Shown: positions 10,040-19,325, counted from the stretch's first letter. The stretch is DNA of 64,000 nucleotides from Pseudomonas sp. B21-040 (GCF_024748695.1 NZ_CP087176.1:3341501-3405500); one strand, 5' to 3'. Translations and numbers: made by a program. Notes: generated by a model not told the origin, from the letters alone.

Positions 10040-10672
10040 TTACCGGGAAATAATCCCGTGATCGATCGCGTACTTGACCAGCGCCGCAGGTTTGTCGATG
10101 TTGAGTTTGCGGCGGATGCTCAAACGATGGGTTTCGACCGTGCGCACGCTGATGTCCAGTTCGCGGGCCATTTCCTTGTTGTTAAGCCCCTGAGCCATTT
10201 TGTACAACACCTGGCTTTCGCGCGGCGTCAGCTCGTTGTCCGAGCTTTTATCGGCGATCAGCCGCTGCGCGATTTCGGCGCTGTAGAACGTGCCGCCGCT
10301 GGCAATGGCTTCGATGGCCGCAATGATTTCCCGCGACGGTGAGTTTTTCAGGACGTAGCCGCTGGCACCGGCACGAACGGATTCGCTCACGTATTCGTTA
10401 TTGTCGTACATGCTCAGCACCAGCACCTTCAGTGACGGGTATTGGCTGCGCAACACACGCGTCAGCTCCAGCCCGTTCATGTCGCGCAAGCTGATGTCGA
10501 CCAGCAACAAGTCCGGCTGGCAGCGCCCGACCATCTCGATGGCCTGCGCGCCACTCTCGGCTTCGCCGACCACTTCCAGGGGCGCCATGACCGCCAGCAG
10601 CGCTTTGATTCCGTCTCGGACCAGGGCGTGATCGTCGACCAGGGCAACGCGGATCGGGTAGGGCAGGTTCAT
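10040..10672 (-). CDS. NarL/FixJ (LuxR-type) response regulator
   Basis: This 210-residue two-domain regulator has a receiver (1-125) with acidic pocket D13-D14, phosphoacceptor D59 in LLLVDISLRDMNG and conserved K109 in YVLKN. A LuxR-type helix-turn-helix (147-192) follows, containing LTPRESQVL and ISVRTVETHRLSIRRKL. It lies 33 nt downstream of a sensor kinase gene and surely forms a pair with it. The pair is divergent from cstA, which makes cstA a plausible target, although nothing in the sequence proves it. On phosphorylation it would dimerise and bind DNA. Confidence 0.93.
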   Translation of the reverse strand: MNLPYPIRVALVDDHALVRDGIKALLAVMAPLEVVGEAESGAQAIEMVGRCQPDLLLVDISLRDMNGLELTRVLRSQYPSLKVLVLSMYDNNEYVSESVRAGASGYVLKNSPSREIIAAIEAIASGGTFYSAEIAQRLIADKSSDNELTPRESQVLYKMAQGLNNKEMARELDISVRTVETHRLSIRRKLNIDKPAALVKYAIDHGIISR

Positions 10673-10705
10673 CGCGGGTATTCACTCTTGTTGTCTGGGG
10701 GTGAG

Positions 10706-12073
10706 TCAGCGTTTCGTTGCGGGCGCTTTCATTGGCAGCAGCACGTCCAGCTCACTTCTTCCGGGCATCGATATCAGTTCGAAACGACCGCCAAAATGCT
10801 CGACACGTTCACGGATGTTACGCAAGCCGATGCCCGCGTGGCGACGTTCGACCCGGGCGACGTTGAAACCGATGCCGTCATCCACCACGCTCAGTCGTAC
10901 CGATTCTCCCGCGCCGAGCAGGGTAATGGACACGTTTTTCGCCTGGGCGTGGCGTTCGATATTGGTCAGGCCTTCTTGCACGATCCGGAACAGCGCAACC
11001 GCCGCGCCATCGACCAGGTGACAATCGAACTCATTGTCGTCGTAAGTCACTTTGAGACCGCTGCGTTGCTCGAATTCGGCGGCGAGCTGGCCGATGGCCG
11101 CGCGCAGGCCCAAGGTGTCGAGCAAGGAAGAGCGCAAGTCGTGCGAGAGGCTGCGGACCTCACCGATGGCTTCGCCCAGGCGTTCGGTGGCGTCCTTTAA
11201 CGTGCTCAAACCCTTGTCATGTCCCTGTTCATTTTCCAGCAGATGGCTGGCCAGCTCGAAACGAAACTTGATTGAAACCAGCAACTGGCTGATACCGTCG
11301 TGCAGCTCACGGGACACCCGAGACCGCTCTTCTTCCTGCAGGCTGACGATACGCTGGGTCAGGCGCTGCAACTTTTTATCCGCCAGGCGATGCTCGCTGA
11401 CGTTCAGTGTCATGCCGCTGGCGAACACAAACAGCACCGCCACCAGTGCCACGACGGCAATCGCCAGCATGGTTTTGCGAATACCCATGGCCACTTCGTC
11501 GCGGGCCTGCTGCGTGGCGCGCTCAACGTCTTCAAGGTAAATACCGGTGCCGATCATCCAGCCCCAACGGTCCAGCATCACCACGTAAGCGAGCTTGTCG
11601 GTCACTTGGCCGGAGGACGGTTTGTTCCAGGCGTAGCGCTGAAAACCTTCGCCCGATTGTGCACTTTTCAGCAGCGCCTGAATCACCGGCAAACCGTGCG
11701 GGTCTTTCATGTCCCACAGGTATTTGCCCACCAGTTCGGTCTGGCGCGCGTGCATCAGGCTGCGACCTTCGCGGTCGTAGACGAAAAAATAGCCATTGAT
11801 GCCGAAGCTGAGCTTGCGCAGTTCTGCCAGCACTTGTTGCTGGGCGTTCGCGTCACCGTGGCCGTCGTCGTACAGCGGCGCGATCAGGCTTTGCGCCATT
11901 TCCACGTAGTTTTTAAGTTCGGCCCGTTTGCTGGCCAGAATGCTGTCTTCGATCAACTGCGCCTGTTGATCGCCAAGTTGGCGGTTCATCGAAATCAGCA
12001 GCGCGCAGATCACCGCGATGGCCAATACCAGCGGCAGAATCCCGAGCGCGACGATTTTGTGTTTGAGCTGCAT
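10706..12073 (-). CDS. Sensor histidine kinase with single Cache domain
   Basis: This 455-residue membrane kinase has a first transmembrane helix near residues 8-28, a periplasmic single-Cache sensor with the FGINGYFFVYDREGRSLMHA motif, a second transmembrane helix near 200-220, a HisKA_3 dimerisation domain with phospho-histidine in RVSRELHDGISQLL, and an ATPase domain with NIERHAQAKN, DDGIGFN and GIGLRNIRERV. Cache domains of this type commonly bind small carboxylates. The start at 12073 (MQLKHKIVALG) has AGGAGC upstream; a start at 12118 adds 15 residues without such a site. It precedes its response regulator and is divergent from cstA. Confidence 0.9.
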   Translation of the reverse strand: MQLKHKIVALGILPLVLAIAVICALLISMNRQLGDQQAQLIEDSILASKRAELKNYVEMAQSLIAPLYDDGHGDANAQQQVLAELRKLSFGINGYFFVYDREGRSLMHARQTELVGKYLWDMKDPHGLPVIQALLKSAQSGEGFQRYAWNKPSSGQVTDKLAYVVMLDRWGWMIGTGIYLEDVERATQQARDEVAMGIRKTMLAIAVVALVAVLFVFASGMTLNVSEHRLADKKLQRLTQRIVSLQEEERSRVSRELHDGISQLLVSIKFRFELASHLLENEQGHDKGLSTLKDATERLGEAIGEVRSLSHDLRSSLLDTLGLRAAIGQLAAEFEQRSGLKVTYDDNEFDCHLVDGAAVALFRIVQEGLTNIERHAQAKNVSITLLGAGESVRLSVVDDGIGFNVARVERRHAGIGLRNIRERVEHFGGRFELISMPGRSELDVLLPMKAPATKR

Positions 12074-12200
12074 CTTGGCTCCTGACCGGACCGAGGGAAG
12101 GCGAAGGCCCGGCATCATAGGCCAAAGATACGCTGGGCCAGTAGCGCTGCTGGACGGAATGACTGACGGCCTGGGTGTGTCAGCTGAAATACAAACCCTT

Positions 12201-12299
12201 GTAGGAGTGAGACCGGCTTGCCGGCGATAGCGATCTACCCTCCAACATCAATGTCGGCTGATACACCGCTATCGCCGGCAAGCCGGTCTCACGCCTACA
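12201..12299. repeat. REP-type palindromic pair (inverted repeat)
   Basis: Two near-perfect reverse-complement arms (12201-12232 and 12267-12299) share the core GAGACCGGCTTGCCGGCGAT, separated by about 34 bases. Each arm also contains a short inner palindrome, CCGGCTTGCCGG. This is the typical form of dispersed Pseudomonas REP doublets mobilised by REP-associated transposases. Confidence 0.85.
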
Positions 12300-12314
12300 G
12301 AGGATCAGTGGTAT

Positions 12315-12347
12315 CTACGTAGAACTACGTAGAAACCACATACGTAG
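12315..12347. promoter_or_regulatory. Cluster of TACGTAG repeats, candidate regulator binding sites upstream of cstA
   Basis: TACGTAG occurs at 12316-12322, 12326-12332 and 12341-12347. The first two are full 8-base palindromes (CTACGTAG) separated by AA, that is 10 bases or one helical turn apart. The cluster lies 114-146 bases upstream of the cstA start and between cstA and a NarL-type two-component system. A dimeric or tandem regulator site is a reasonable reading, not a proven one. Confidence 0.4.
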
Positions 12348-12460
12348 TAACGCGGATTTATTTGTAGACGGCATGCGGGGATATTGGGCCAGCTCCGCAC
12401 CGCGGACACAATTATAAAAATTACCGCCGCAGTCCACTGACTGTCGGCAGGAGACACGCT

Positions 12461-14521
12461 ATGCCCCGTCTGGCTAAACACCTCGCCTGGTTTGCCGTGG
12501 CTGTTCTGGGAGCGATTGCGCTAAGTGTCGTGGCCCTGCGCCGCGGCGAAGCGATCAACGCCCTCTGGATCGTAGTCGCAGCCGTCGCTATCTACCTTGT
12601 TGCCTACCGCTACTACAGCTTGTTCATCGCGACCAAAGTGATGCAACTGGACCCCAATCGTGCCACGCCCGCGGTCATCAATAATGATGGCCTGGATTAC
12701 GTGCCGACCAATAAACACGTGTTGTTCGGTCACCACTTCGCGGCCATTGCCGGCGCGGGGCCTCTGGTCGGGCCGGTACTGGCGGCACAGATGGGTTACC
12801 TGCCCGGTACACTCTGGCTGATCGCCGGCGTGGTGTTTGCCGGTGCCGTTCAGGACTTCATGGTGTTGTTCATGTCGACCCGCCGCAACGGTCGGTCCCT
12901 GGGCGATATGGTCCGTGAAGAAATGGGTCGCATCCCCGGCACCATCGCGCTGTTTGGCTGCTTCCTGATCATGATCATCATCCTCGCGGTGCTGGCGCTG
13001 ATCGTCGTGAAGGCCCTGGCCGAGAGCCCGTGGGGCATTTTCACGGTGATGGCGACCATCCCGATCGCGATGTTCATGGGCATCTACATGCGCTACATCC
13101 GCCCGGGTCGCATCGGTGAAATCTCCGTGGTCGGCGTGTTGCTGCTGCTGGGCTCGATCTGGCTGGGCGGGCAGATTGCCGCCGACCCGGTCTGGGCCAA
13201 GGCCTTTACCTTTACTGGCATCCAGATCACCTGGATGTTGATCGGCTACGGTTTTGTGGCCGCGGTGTTGCCGGTGTGGCTGATTCTGGCCCCACGTGAC
13301 TACCTGTCGACCTTCCTGAAAATCGGCACCATCGTCGCCCTCGCGATCGGCATTCTGGTGACCATGCCCGAGCTGAAAATGCCCGCGCTGACCCAGTTCA
13401 TCGACGGCACCGGCCCGGTATGGAAGGGCGGTCTGTTCCCGTTCCTGTTCATCACCATCGCTTGTGGCGCGGTCTCGGGATTCCATGCGCTGATTGCTTC
13501 CGGCACCACGCCGAAGTTGTTGGCCAGTGAAGGGCATGCCCGTTACATCGGTTACGGCGGCATGTTGATGGAGTCCTTCGTGGCGATCATGGCCATGGTT
13601 GCGGCTTCGGTGATCGAGCCGGGTGTGTACTTTGCGATGAACAGCCCGGCGGCATTGGTCGGCGCAGATGTTGTCTCGGTCGCTCAAACCGTCAGCAGCT
13701 GGGGTTTTGCCATTACCCCTGATGCGCTGCAAGCGGTGGCCAAGGACATCGGCGAAACCACCATCCTGGCCCGTGCCGGTGGTGCGCCGACCCTGGCGGT
13801 CGGTATTGCGCAGATCCTGCACCATGTTCTGCCGGGTGAAAACACCATGGCGTTCTGGTACCACTTCGCGATCCTGTTTGAAGCGCTGTTCATCCTGACC
13901 GCGGTAGACGCCGGGACTCGTGCCGGTCGCTTCATGCTCCAGGACTTGCTCGGCTCCTTCGTTCCGGCGCTCAAACGCACGGATTCCTGGACCGCCAACC
14001 TGATCGCCACCGCCGGTTGTGTGGCGATGTGGGGTTACTTGCTCTACCAAGGCGTGATCGATCCACTGGGCGGCATCAACACGTTGTGGCCGTTGTTCGG
14101 TATCTCCAACCAGATGCTGGCCGGTATTGCGCTGATGTTGGCCACCGTTGTGCTAATCAAAATGAAGCGTCAGCGTTATGTCTGGGTCACCATGTTGCCG
14201 GCGGTCTGGCTGTTGATCTGTACGGTGACGGCGGGCTTCATCAAGCTGTTCGATGCCAACCCGGCCATCGGTTTCCTGGCGCTGGCCAAGAAGTACAGCG
14301 ATGCACTGGCCAACGGTCAGGTACTGGCCCCGGCCAAGAGCATTGATCAGATGCAACATGTGATCTACAACGCCTACACCAACGCAACGCTGACGGCGCT
14401 GTTCCTGTTCGTGGTCTTCAGCATTCTGTTCTTTGCACTCAAGGTGGGTATTGCCGCCTGGGGCACCAAGGAACGCACGGATAAAGAAGCGCCATTCCAG
14501 GCCATTCCGCATGTTCAATGA
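12461..14521 (+). CDS. cstA: Carbon starvation protein CstA family transporter (pyruvate/peptide uptake)
   Basis: This 686-residue protein with about 16-18 transmembrane helices matches the CstA family. Members import pyruvate, and have also been linked to peptides, during nutrient limitation. Family stretches include [40 protein letters not shown] and [20 protein letters not shown]. It overlaps the start of the small YbdD/YjiX-like gene, the usual partner of this family. A NarL-type sensor/regulator pair is divergent upstream, which resembles the arrangement in which two-component systems induce CstA-type carriers on sensing carboxylates. A strong terminator follows the partner gene. Confidence 0.95.
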   Translation: MPRLAKHLAWFAVAVLGAIALSVVALRRGEAINALWIVVAAVAIYLVAYRYYSLFIATKVMQLDPNRATPAVINNDGLDYVPTNKHVLFGHHFAAIAGAGPLVGPVLAAQMGYLPGTLWLIAGVVFAGAVQDFMVLFMSTRRNGRSLGDMVREEMGRIPGTIALFGCFLIMIIILAVLALIVVKALAESPWGIFTVMATIPIAMFMGIYMRYIRPGRIGEISVVGVLLLLGSIWLGGQIAADPVWAKAFTFTGIQITWMLIGYGFVAAVLPVWLILAPRDYLSTFLKIGTIVALAIGILVTMPELKMPALTQFIDGTGPVWKGGLFPFLFITIACGAVSGFHALIASGTTPKLLASEGHARYIGYGGMLMESFVAIMAMVAASVIEPGVYFAMNSPAALVGADVVSVAQTVSSWGFAITPDALQAVAKDIGETTILARAGGAPTLAVGIAQILHHVLPGENTMAFWYHFAILFEALFILTAVDAGTRAGRFMLQDLLGSFVPALKRTDSWTANLIATAGCVAMWGYLLYQGVIDPLGGINTLWPLFGISNQMLAGIALMLATVVLIKMKRQRYVWVTMLPAVWLLICTVTAGFIKLFDANPAIGFLALAKKYSDALANGQVLAPAKSIDQMQHVIYNAYTNATLTALFLFVVFSILFFALKVGIAAWGTKERTDKEAPFQAIPHVQ

Positions 14522-14711
14522 CCTGAGTCGCCTCGGTAAGTACCTTGGTCAGGCCGCACGCCTGATGGTCGGCATGCCGGATTACGACACCTACGTCGAG
14601 CACATGCAGAACAAACACCCGGATAAACCGGTGATGAGCTACGAAGTGTTCTTCAGGGAACGCCAGGAAGCCCGTTACGGGGGAGGGAACGGACAGACGC
14701 GCTGCTGTTGA
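14511..14711 (+). CDS. YbdD/YjiX family small protein (CstA partner)
   Basis: This 66-residue cytoplasmic protein belongs to the YbdD/YjiX (DUF466) family, which is almost always encoded directly after CstA-type carriers. The typical sequence [19 protein letters not shown] and [15 protein letters not shown] is present. The ATG at 14511 overlaps the cstA end by 11 nt, which indicates translational coupling. The molecular function is unknown; association with the carrier is inferred from conserved neighbourhood. The C-terminus ends in two cysteines. Confidence 0.9.
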   Translation: MFNDLSRLGKYLGQAARLMVGMPDYDTYVEHMQNKHPDKPVMSYEVFFRERQEARYGGGNGQTRCC

Positions 14712-14728
14712 TAGCGACGTGAGTACAT

Positions 14729-14760
14729 AAAAAACCCGGCCGATGAGGCCGGGTTTTTTA
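14729..14760 (+). terminator. Rho-independent terminator after cstA operon
   Basis: A perfect hairpin AAACCCGGCC-GATGA-GGCCGGGTTT is followed by a T run, 18 bases after the stop of the small partner gene. The flanking A and T tracts would let it also work on the opposite strand. Confidence 0.93.
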
Positions 14761-14786
14761 ATGGTCGCGGATAAACATCCATTGCA

Positions 14787-14894
14787 CCGTTCACGCTGAA
14801 TCCGGGTTACGCCGATGTTTCGGTGTTCAGCCGTCATTTCAAACAATGGACCGGGCTCTTGCCGCGCAACTGGCAAGCACAACAACCGCCCTGA
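14787..14894 (+). pseudogene. Remnant of an AraC family regulator (C-terminal helix-turn-helix only)
   Basis: This frame reads PFTLNPGYADVSVFSRHFKQ, then WTGLLPRNWQAQQPP and a stop. GYADVSVFSRHFK-WTG-P--W is the hallmark of the second AraC helix-turn-helix and C-terminus. No start codon or upstream domain is present, and a terminator sits just before it. The remnant is therefore the surviving 3' end of a deleted regulator gene. Confidence 0.7.
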
Positions 14895-14977
14895 GCCCAA
14901 ATCTGACAACCGTTCATCGCTGAACTACGCTGCCACACGAACCTCAGTCCTGAATTTGTGACGTAAGGAAGTGACAC

Positions 14978-16588
14978 ATGCGCAGCAGTTCGCTCGCGAT
15001 TTTGATGGCTGTATTCGGGATGTTCTGGTCGGTGCTCTTGTGGGCTGAAGACGCGCCCAACGTGGTAGATCCCCCCGCTGAACTTAAAGTGGCCAACCGC
15101 AGCATCATGGTGTTTCGCGCGACGATCCTGGGTGAGGCCCCGGCCGCACGGGTCAAACGCGCCAAAGTCGTGATCAGCGACGCGCTGGGCGAGACCGATG
15201 ATCTGAGCGTTACCGTCAGCCCGATACAGAACAGTTACCTGGTGTTATTAGGGGCCCGGCGGGCGTTTATCGTTGCTCCTCACGATGTCGACAACGTGGA
15301 ATTCACCTCGGTCCAGGAGGCTGCCGACAGTGCGGCGGCAAAGCTGCGTCTGGTGGTGGCCGAAACCCAGGAAGCACGCAGCTTGCAGTTGATACTCCGG
15401 TCCGCGGCCGTGGGGGCTTTGGCCACGGTCATCTATGTTGTGCTGCTCTGGGGCATGGCATCTCTGCGCCGTCGCATGATGATGAAACTGCCCGAGCTGA
15501 TGGACCGGCATACCCAGGCATTGAAAGTAGGGCGCGTCCAACTGGTCGACGCCAATTACCTGTATCCGCTGGTCACCCGTTTGCTGGAGGTGTTGCGCTG
15601 GGCAGTCGTGTTGCTGCTCACGTATGAGTGGCTGGGGTTTGTCCTGTCGCGTTTCCCCTACACCCGGCCATGGGGCGAAAGCCTCAACAACTATCTGCTG
15701 GAAGTCGCCGAGTACCTGCTGCAAGGGATCGTCGGTGCCATACCCGGTCTGGGTGTGGCGCTGGCCATCTACTTTATCGCTCGGGGTGCAACCGCATTCA
15801 GTCGCCGGGTTCTGCGTCGCATGGCCGCCCCCGGCACCCTCAGTTGGTTGAACGCCGAGACCCTGCAACCGACCCAGCGCCTCACATCACTGGCAATCTG
15901 GCTGTTCGCCCTGGCCATGGCCTATCCCTATCTGCCGGGCGCTGGCACCGATGCCTTCAAAGGCTTGTCCGTGCTGATCGGCCTGATGATTTCGCTGGGG
16001 GCTTCCAGCGTGGTTGGCCAGGCGGCGGCGGGGTTGATCCTGACCTACACGCGCACGCTGCGCCCCGGTGAGTTCGTGCGCATCGGCGAATATGAAGGCA
16101 CGGTGACCGAGCTGGGTATGTTCACCACACGCATTCGCACCGGCCTGGGCGAAGTGCTGACCGTGCCCAATTCGATGATCACCGGCACGGTCACCAAGAA
16201 CTATTCGCGCACCGTGCAAGGTCCGGGTTATGTGGTCGATACCGTCGTCACCATTGGGTACGACACGCCATGGCGGCAAGTCGAGGCCATGTTGCTGGAA
16301 GCCGCCAGACGCACCCCCGGTGTCCTTGAAGTGCCGCCGGCGCAGGTGTTTCAAACCGCGCTGTCGGACTTTTATCCCGAGTATCGCCTGGTGGCACAGG
16401 CCATTCCCAGTCAGCCTCGACCTCGCGCGGTGTTGCTCAGCATGCTGCACGCCAATATTCAGGATGTGTTCAACGAACACGGCGTACAGATCATGTCGCC
16501 GCATTATCTGGGCGATCCAAAAGATGAAAAATGGGTGCCCAGAGACAAGTGGTTTACGGCGCCCGCGCAAGAACCGAAGGAACCTTGA
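14978..16588 (+). CDS. MscS family mechanosensitive ion channel
   Basis: This 536-residue channel has a signal peptide (about 1-23), a small periplasmic domain (about 25-135) and several transmembrane helices between about 145 and 330. The MscS core holds LIGLMISLGASSVVGQAAAG and LTYTRTLRPGEFVRIGEYEG, and the beta-domain has VPNSMITGTVTKNYSR. It should release solutes under membrane tension. The family pore helix glycines and alanines are present. It is a different subgroup from the MscS protein at 3227-5617. It is likely monocistronic. Confidence 0.9.
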   Translation: MRSSSLAILMAVFGMFWSVLLWAEDAPNVVDPPAELKVANRSIMVFRATILGEAPAARVKRAKVVISDALGETDDLSVTVSPIQNSYLVLLGARRAFIVAPHDVDNVEFTSVQEAADSAAAKLRLVVAETQEARSLQLILRSAAVGALATVIYVVLLWGMASLRRRMMMKLPELMDRHTQALKVGRVQLVDANYLYPLVTRLLEVLRWAVVLLLTYEWLGFVLSRFPYTRPWGESLNNYLLEVAEYLLQGIVGAIPGLGVALAIYFIARGATAFSRRVLRRMAAPGTLSWLNAETLQPTQRLTSLAIWLFALAMAYPYLPGAGTDAFKGLSVLIGLMISLGASSVVGQAAAGLILTYTRTLRPGEFVRIGEYEGTVTELGMFTTRIRTGLGEVLTVPNSMITGTVTKNYSRTVQGPGYVVDTVVTIGYDTPWRQVEAMLLEAARRTPGVLEVPPAQVFQTALSDFYPEYRLVAQAIPSQPRPRAVLLSMLHANIQDVFNEHGVQIMSPHYLGDPKDEKWVPRDKWFTAPAQEPKEP

Positions 16589-16619
16589 TACCGTCTGAAA
16601 GAGAGTTGGCAGGATTGTC

Positions 16620-16778
16620 GTGCGGGCCCATCAAGTGGCGGCGAACACCCCGGCCAATGGTCTGCGCATCGTGGACGTTAAACGATCACATGAATCACTG
16701 AGCGTGAAACGCGTGGTGCGAGCGGGGCGGATTATTGAGCGCGACGAAGAGTTGCCCCTGATGGCCAGTTGGCATTAA
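16620..16778 (+). pseudogene. Probable C-terminal fragment of an amidohydrolase-like enzyme
   Basis: An open frame from a GTG at 16620 reads GLRIVDVKRSHESLSVKRVV then RAGRIIERDEELPLMASWH and a stop. The pattern of a short beta strand, a linker and V-RAGRII resembles the terminal beta-sandwich of cytosine-deaminase or other amidohydrolases. No catalytic domain precedes it, as the frame closes at 16596-16598. It may instead be a small unrecognised gene; evidence is weak. Confidence 0.35.
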
Positions 16779-16799
16779 TTTGGATGGGCGGTAGCCCTT

Positions 16800-16988
16800 T
16801 TACATTCGAGGCCGAGGCATCGTCGAGGGCTGGAGTTGCTCGCGCGGGATGTACTTGCCGTTGCCATCGGTAAACGGCGGATGTTGCTCCGCGTTTACGG
16901 TGTCGTCTTTTTCATGGTCATGGCAGGAGGCGCCACTGATCGCGATGAGGAGGGCGACCATGACAGGAGGGATGAAGTGCTTGATCAC
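16800..16988 (-). CDS. Small putative lipoprotein
   Basis: This 62-residue protein has a basic N-terminus and a hydrophobic signal core (MIKHFIPPVMVALLIAISGA). A cysteine at about residue 22 in SGASC could be lipidated, though the box is not a perfect LxxC match. The mature part is short, charged and contains DGNGKYIPREQL. It lies 42 nt after a solute-binding-protein gene on the same strand and may be co-transcribed with it. No family is recognised. Confidence 0.55.
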   Translation of the reverse strand: MIKHFIPPVMVALLIAISGASCHDHEKDDTVNAEQHPPFTDGNGKYIPREQLQPSTMPRPRM

Positions 16989-17030
16989 AGCCGTTCTCCA
17001 ATAACATGAGACCGTATGTATTGCCGGGCG

Positions 17031-17936
17031 CTAGGGCAGGGCATAGATCTTGAACAACTTTCTGTGCGTGTCGCTGGCGCCTCCCAAGTGCTTATCGTAC
17101 GCCTGTTCAATCTCCCCGGATCGGTACATTTCGCTCAGCGTGGTATCGACCAGCAGGCGGAAATCCTCATCGCCACGCTCCACGGTCATGGCCGTCGGGG
17201 CGTACTCGAAAATGCGTTCCAGCAGGACCAGATTACCCGTGGGGTATTGGTTGTCGATGAGGTTCTTGAGCATCATCCGCTCGGAGAACATCGCATCGGC
17301 CTTGCCTTCGGCAATCAATTCGAGGCCCGCAGCGGCGGAGTCGACCGTGATCAATTTGGCGACCACGCCGAGCATGCGCATCTGCTGACGAATCCACGCC
17401 TCGGTGACGCCTCCCGCCAGGGTGACGTAGGTCTGGTTGGCCAGGCCACGGTTGACGGTGGCTCGCCAGGTCGGCCCGGTATGCGCGACCCGACCGTCGA
17501 GCACCTCCAGCAGCGTCGCCGGTGCATCCTGATGCACCACCGCCGAGAGGCCTGCTGTGTAGATCGGCACCGAATAACTGACCGTTTTGCGGCGCTCAAG
17601 TGTGGGTGGTGTGGGCGTGCAGAGGATATCGACATTGCCCGAGCTGACGGCACTGGTCTCGTCGGCGACGGTGACGGGTAGGTAGCGCACCTGCAATTCG
17701 GGCAAACCCAGTTCAGCCTTGACCTTGTTGGCGATCTTGTCGCAAAGCTCGATGGCATACCCCTGGGCCTTGTCGCCCACCTTAACGCTGAAAGGGGCGA
17801 AGTCGGGCAGATAGCCGAGGGTTAACGTATTGCTTGAACGTACGCGCTCCAGGGTGTTGGCACCGGCCAGTGGCGGCACGAGGATCAGCAGGCAGGCGAA
17901 CCGCAGTGCTGTGGTTTTGATTCGTTGTACGTTCAT
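17031..17936 (-). CDS. Amino-acid-type ABC transporter solute-binding protein (SBP_bac_3)
   Basis: This 301-residue periplasmic protein has a signal peptide (about 1-26) and the family-3 binding-protein fold that captures amino acids or related compounds. Typical features are LTLGYLPDFAPFSV near the start, GYAIELCDKIANKV, the VDILCTPTPPTLERRKTVSYS segment (usually DLV--N-TIT-ER in relatives), and EGKADAMFSERMMLKNLI. No permease or ATPase gene is adjacent; instead it follows the potE antiporter gene by 48 nt on the same strand. It is therefore an orphan binding protein that could serve a distant transporter or a sensor. Ligand unknown. Confidence 0.85.
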   Translation of the reverse strand: MNVQRIKTTALRFACLLILVPPLAGANTLERVRSSNTLTLGYLPDFAPFSVKVGDKAQGYAIELCDKIANKVKAELGLPELQVRYLPVTVADETSAVSSGNVDILCTPTPPTLERRKTVSYSVPIYTAGLSAVVHQDAPATLLEVLDGRVAHTGPTWRATVNRGLANQTYVTLAGGVTEAWIRQQMRMLGVVAKLITVDSAAAGLELIAEGKADAMFSERMMLKNLIDNQYPTGNLVLLERIFEYAPTAMTVERGDEDFRLLVDTTLSEMYRSGEIEQAYDKHLGGASDTHRKLFKIYALP

Positions 17937-17984
17937 GTCCCGATTCCCCGTGTTCAGATGTCAGTTCCGTGCAGAAAATCAGGA

Positions 17985-19325
17985 CTAAGGATTATCGACC
18001 CCGGTTTGAGCGGATGCGGACAGCCTGGCAAAGCGCTTGGCAAGCACGCCATAAAGCGGATATCCAAACACCAGGACCAGCGCGCCGCCGAACACGGCGT
18101 CCTTGCCACATGAGTGCAGGGCGTACAACGAATAGGCGACCGCGATCAGCAGCACGGGCGTATTGCGCATATAGACCGCAGGCGAAACCCGCGCCTTGTA
18201 CATCATGACCAGCAATCCGGTCAGCGCCGTCACGTAGGGAATCAGGTTGGTCACGGCGGCAAGATTGACCAGTTTGCCGAACTGCGCGGCGGCATTGGGT
18301 GAAATGGTCGACAAGGCCATCAGCGTCTGCAACACACCACACGCCAGCATGCCCAGGAGGGGCGCATTGTGGGCGTTGAGCTTGCTGAACAGTTTCGGGA
18401 ACATTCCTTGGTCGGCGGTCATTTTCGCCGTTTGGGCCAGGGTGAACTGCCAGCCCAGCAGCGAGCCAACACACGCCATCACCGCCAGCGCCATGATGAT
18501 GTTGCCGACCGTTGGATTGAACATCTGCGCGTAGACCAGCGCGAAGGGCGCCGAAGAGTTGGCGAGTTCGGCGTTGGGGATGATGCCCTGGATGACGGTC
18601 GTCGACAGCACGTAGACCACCGCAGCGCCCAGCGTGCCAAACAGGCAGGCCAGCGGCACGTTACGCTTGGGATTTTCCACCGCATCGGAGGCCTGCGCGG
18701 CGGACTCCATGCCCAGAAACGCCCACAGGGTCAACGGAATCGCACTGCTGATCGCCTCGGCGTTGGACAGATTGTTCGGGTTCCAGGCGGCAATCAGTAC
18801 CTCTGGCTTGAACCAGAACCAGCCGATGATGCTCAAGCCCGCCACTGGAATGATCACCCCCCATACGGTAATCGCACCGATCTTGCCGGTGATGCCGGGG
18901 CCACCGAAATTGGCGAAAGTGGTCAGCCACAGCAAGCCCACGGTGCCGATGAACAGGGGAATCGCGCCGCTGCCCAGCCAAGGCAAGAATGAGGTCATGT
19001 AACCCACGGCGGAAATGGCGACGGCGACGTTGGCAATGGCCAATGAAAGAAAATACAGATACGAACAGAGGAAGAACCCAGACTTGCCATGCGCTTCTTC
19101 GGTGTACGCGGACAACCCGCCCGGGCGCTGACAGTAAATGCCGCATTGGGAAAAGCAGTAAGCAATGGCCATGGACCCGACTGCCGTGACGATCCATGAC
19201 AGCAATGAAATGGCCCCCAGTTGCGCCATGCTCGTGGGCAGCATGATGATGCCCGAACCCATCATGTTGACCATCACCAACGTGGTGAGCCCCACAAGGC
19301 TCATTTTTTTGCTTGAGTCGGCCAT
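17985..19325 (-). CDS. potE: Putrescine-ornithine antiporter PotE
   Basis: This 446-residue, 12-helix amino acid-polyamine-organocation transporter closely matches enterobacterial PotE along its length. Shared stretches include MVNMMGSGIIMLPTSMAQLG, ANVAVAISAVGYMTSF, TVWGVIIPVAGLSIIGWFWF and MACVGSLLGWQFTLAQ. PotE exchanges putrescine for ornithine or imports putrescine with protons. A biosynthetic or inducible ornithine decarboxylase (speF) is not next to it. Downstream lie an orphan binding protein and a small lipoprotein, possibly in one operon. The divergent gene upstream is a K+ channel. Confidence 0.9.
   Translation of the reverse strand: MADSSKKMSLVGLTTLVMVNMMGSGIIMLPTSMAQLGAISLLSWIVTAVGSMAIAYCFSQCGIYCQRPGGLSAYTEEAHGKSGFFLCSYLYFLSLAIANVAVAISAVGYMTSFLPWLGSGAIPLFIGTVGLLWLTTFANFGGPGITGKIGAITVWGVIIPVAGLSIIGWFWFKPEVLIAAWNPNNLSNAEAISSAIPLTLWAFLGMESAAQASDAVENPKRNVPLACLFGTLGAAVVYVLSTTVIQGIIPNAELANSSAPFALVYAQMFNPTVGNIIMALAVMACVGSLLGWQFTLAQTAKMTADQGMFPKLFSKLNAHNAPLLGMLACGVLQTLMALSTISPNAAAQFGKLVNLAAVTNLIPYVTALTGLLVMMYKARVSPAVYMRNTPVLLIAVAYSLYALHSCGKDAVFGGALVLVFGYPLYGVLAKRFARLSASAQTGVDNP

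Larger units (their letters stand above)
12074..12460. other. Divergent intergenic region between sensor kinase and cstA
   Basis: No coding sequence is visible in this 387-base stretch. It holds a REP-type inverted repeat (12201-12299), a cluster of TACGTAG repeats (12315-12347), and an AT-rich patch (ATTATAAAAATTA around 12411-12423) just before cstA. Promoters for both the kinase operon and cstA must lie here, but I could not place a well-spaced -35/-10 pair. Confidence 0.7.

Noticed and set aside
12521..14050. A 509-codon minus-strand open frame inside cstA
   Set aside because: The translation is rich in H, R, D and Q with no family pattern, as expected for the complement of a membrane-protein gene.
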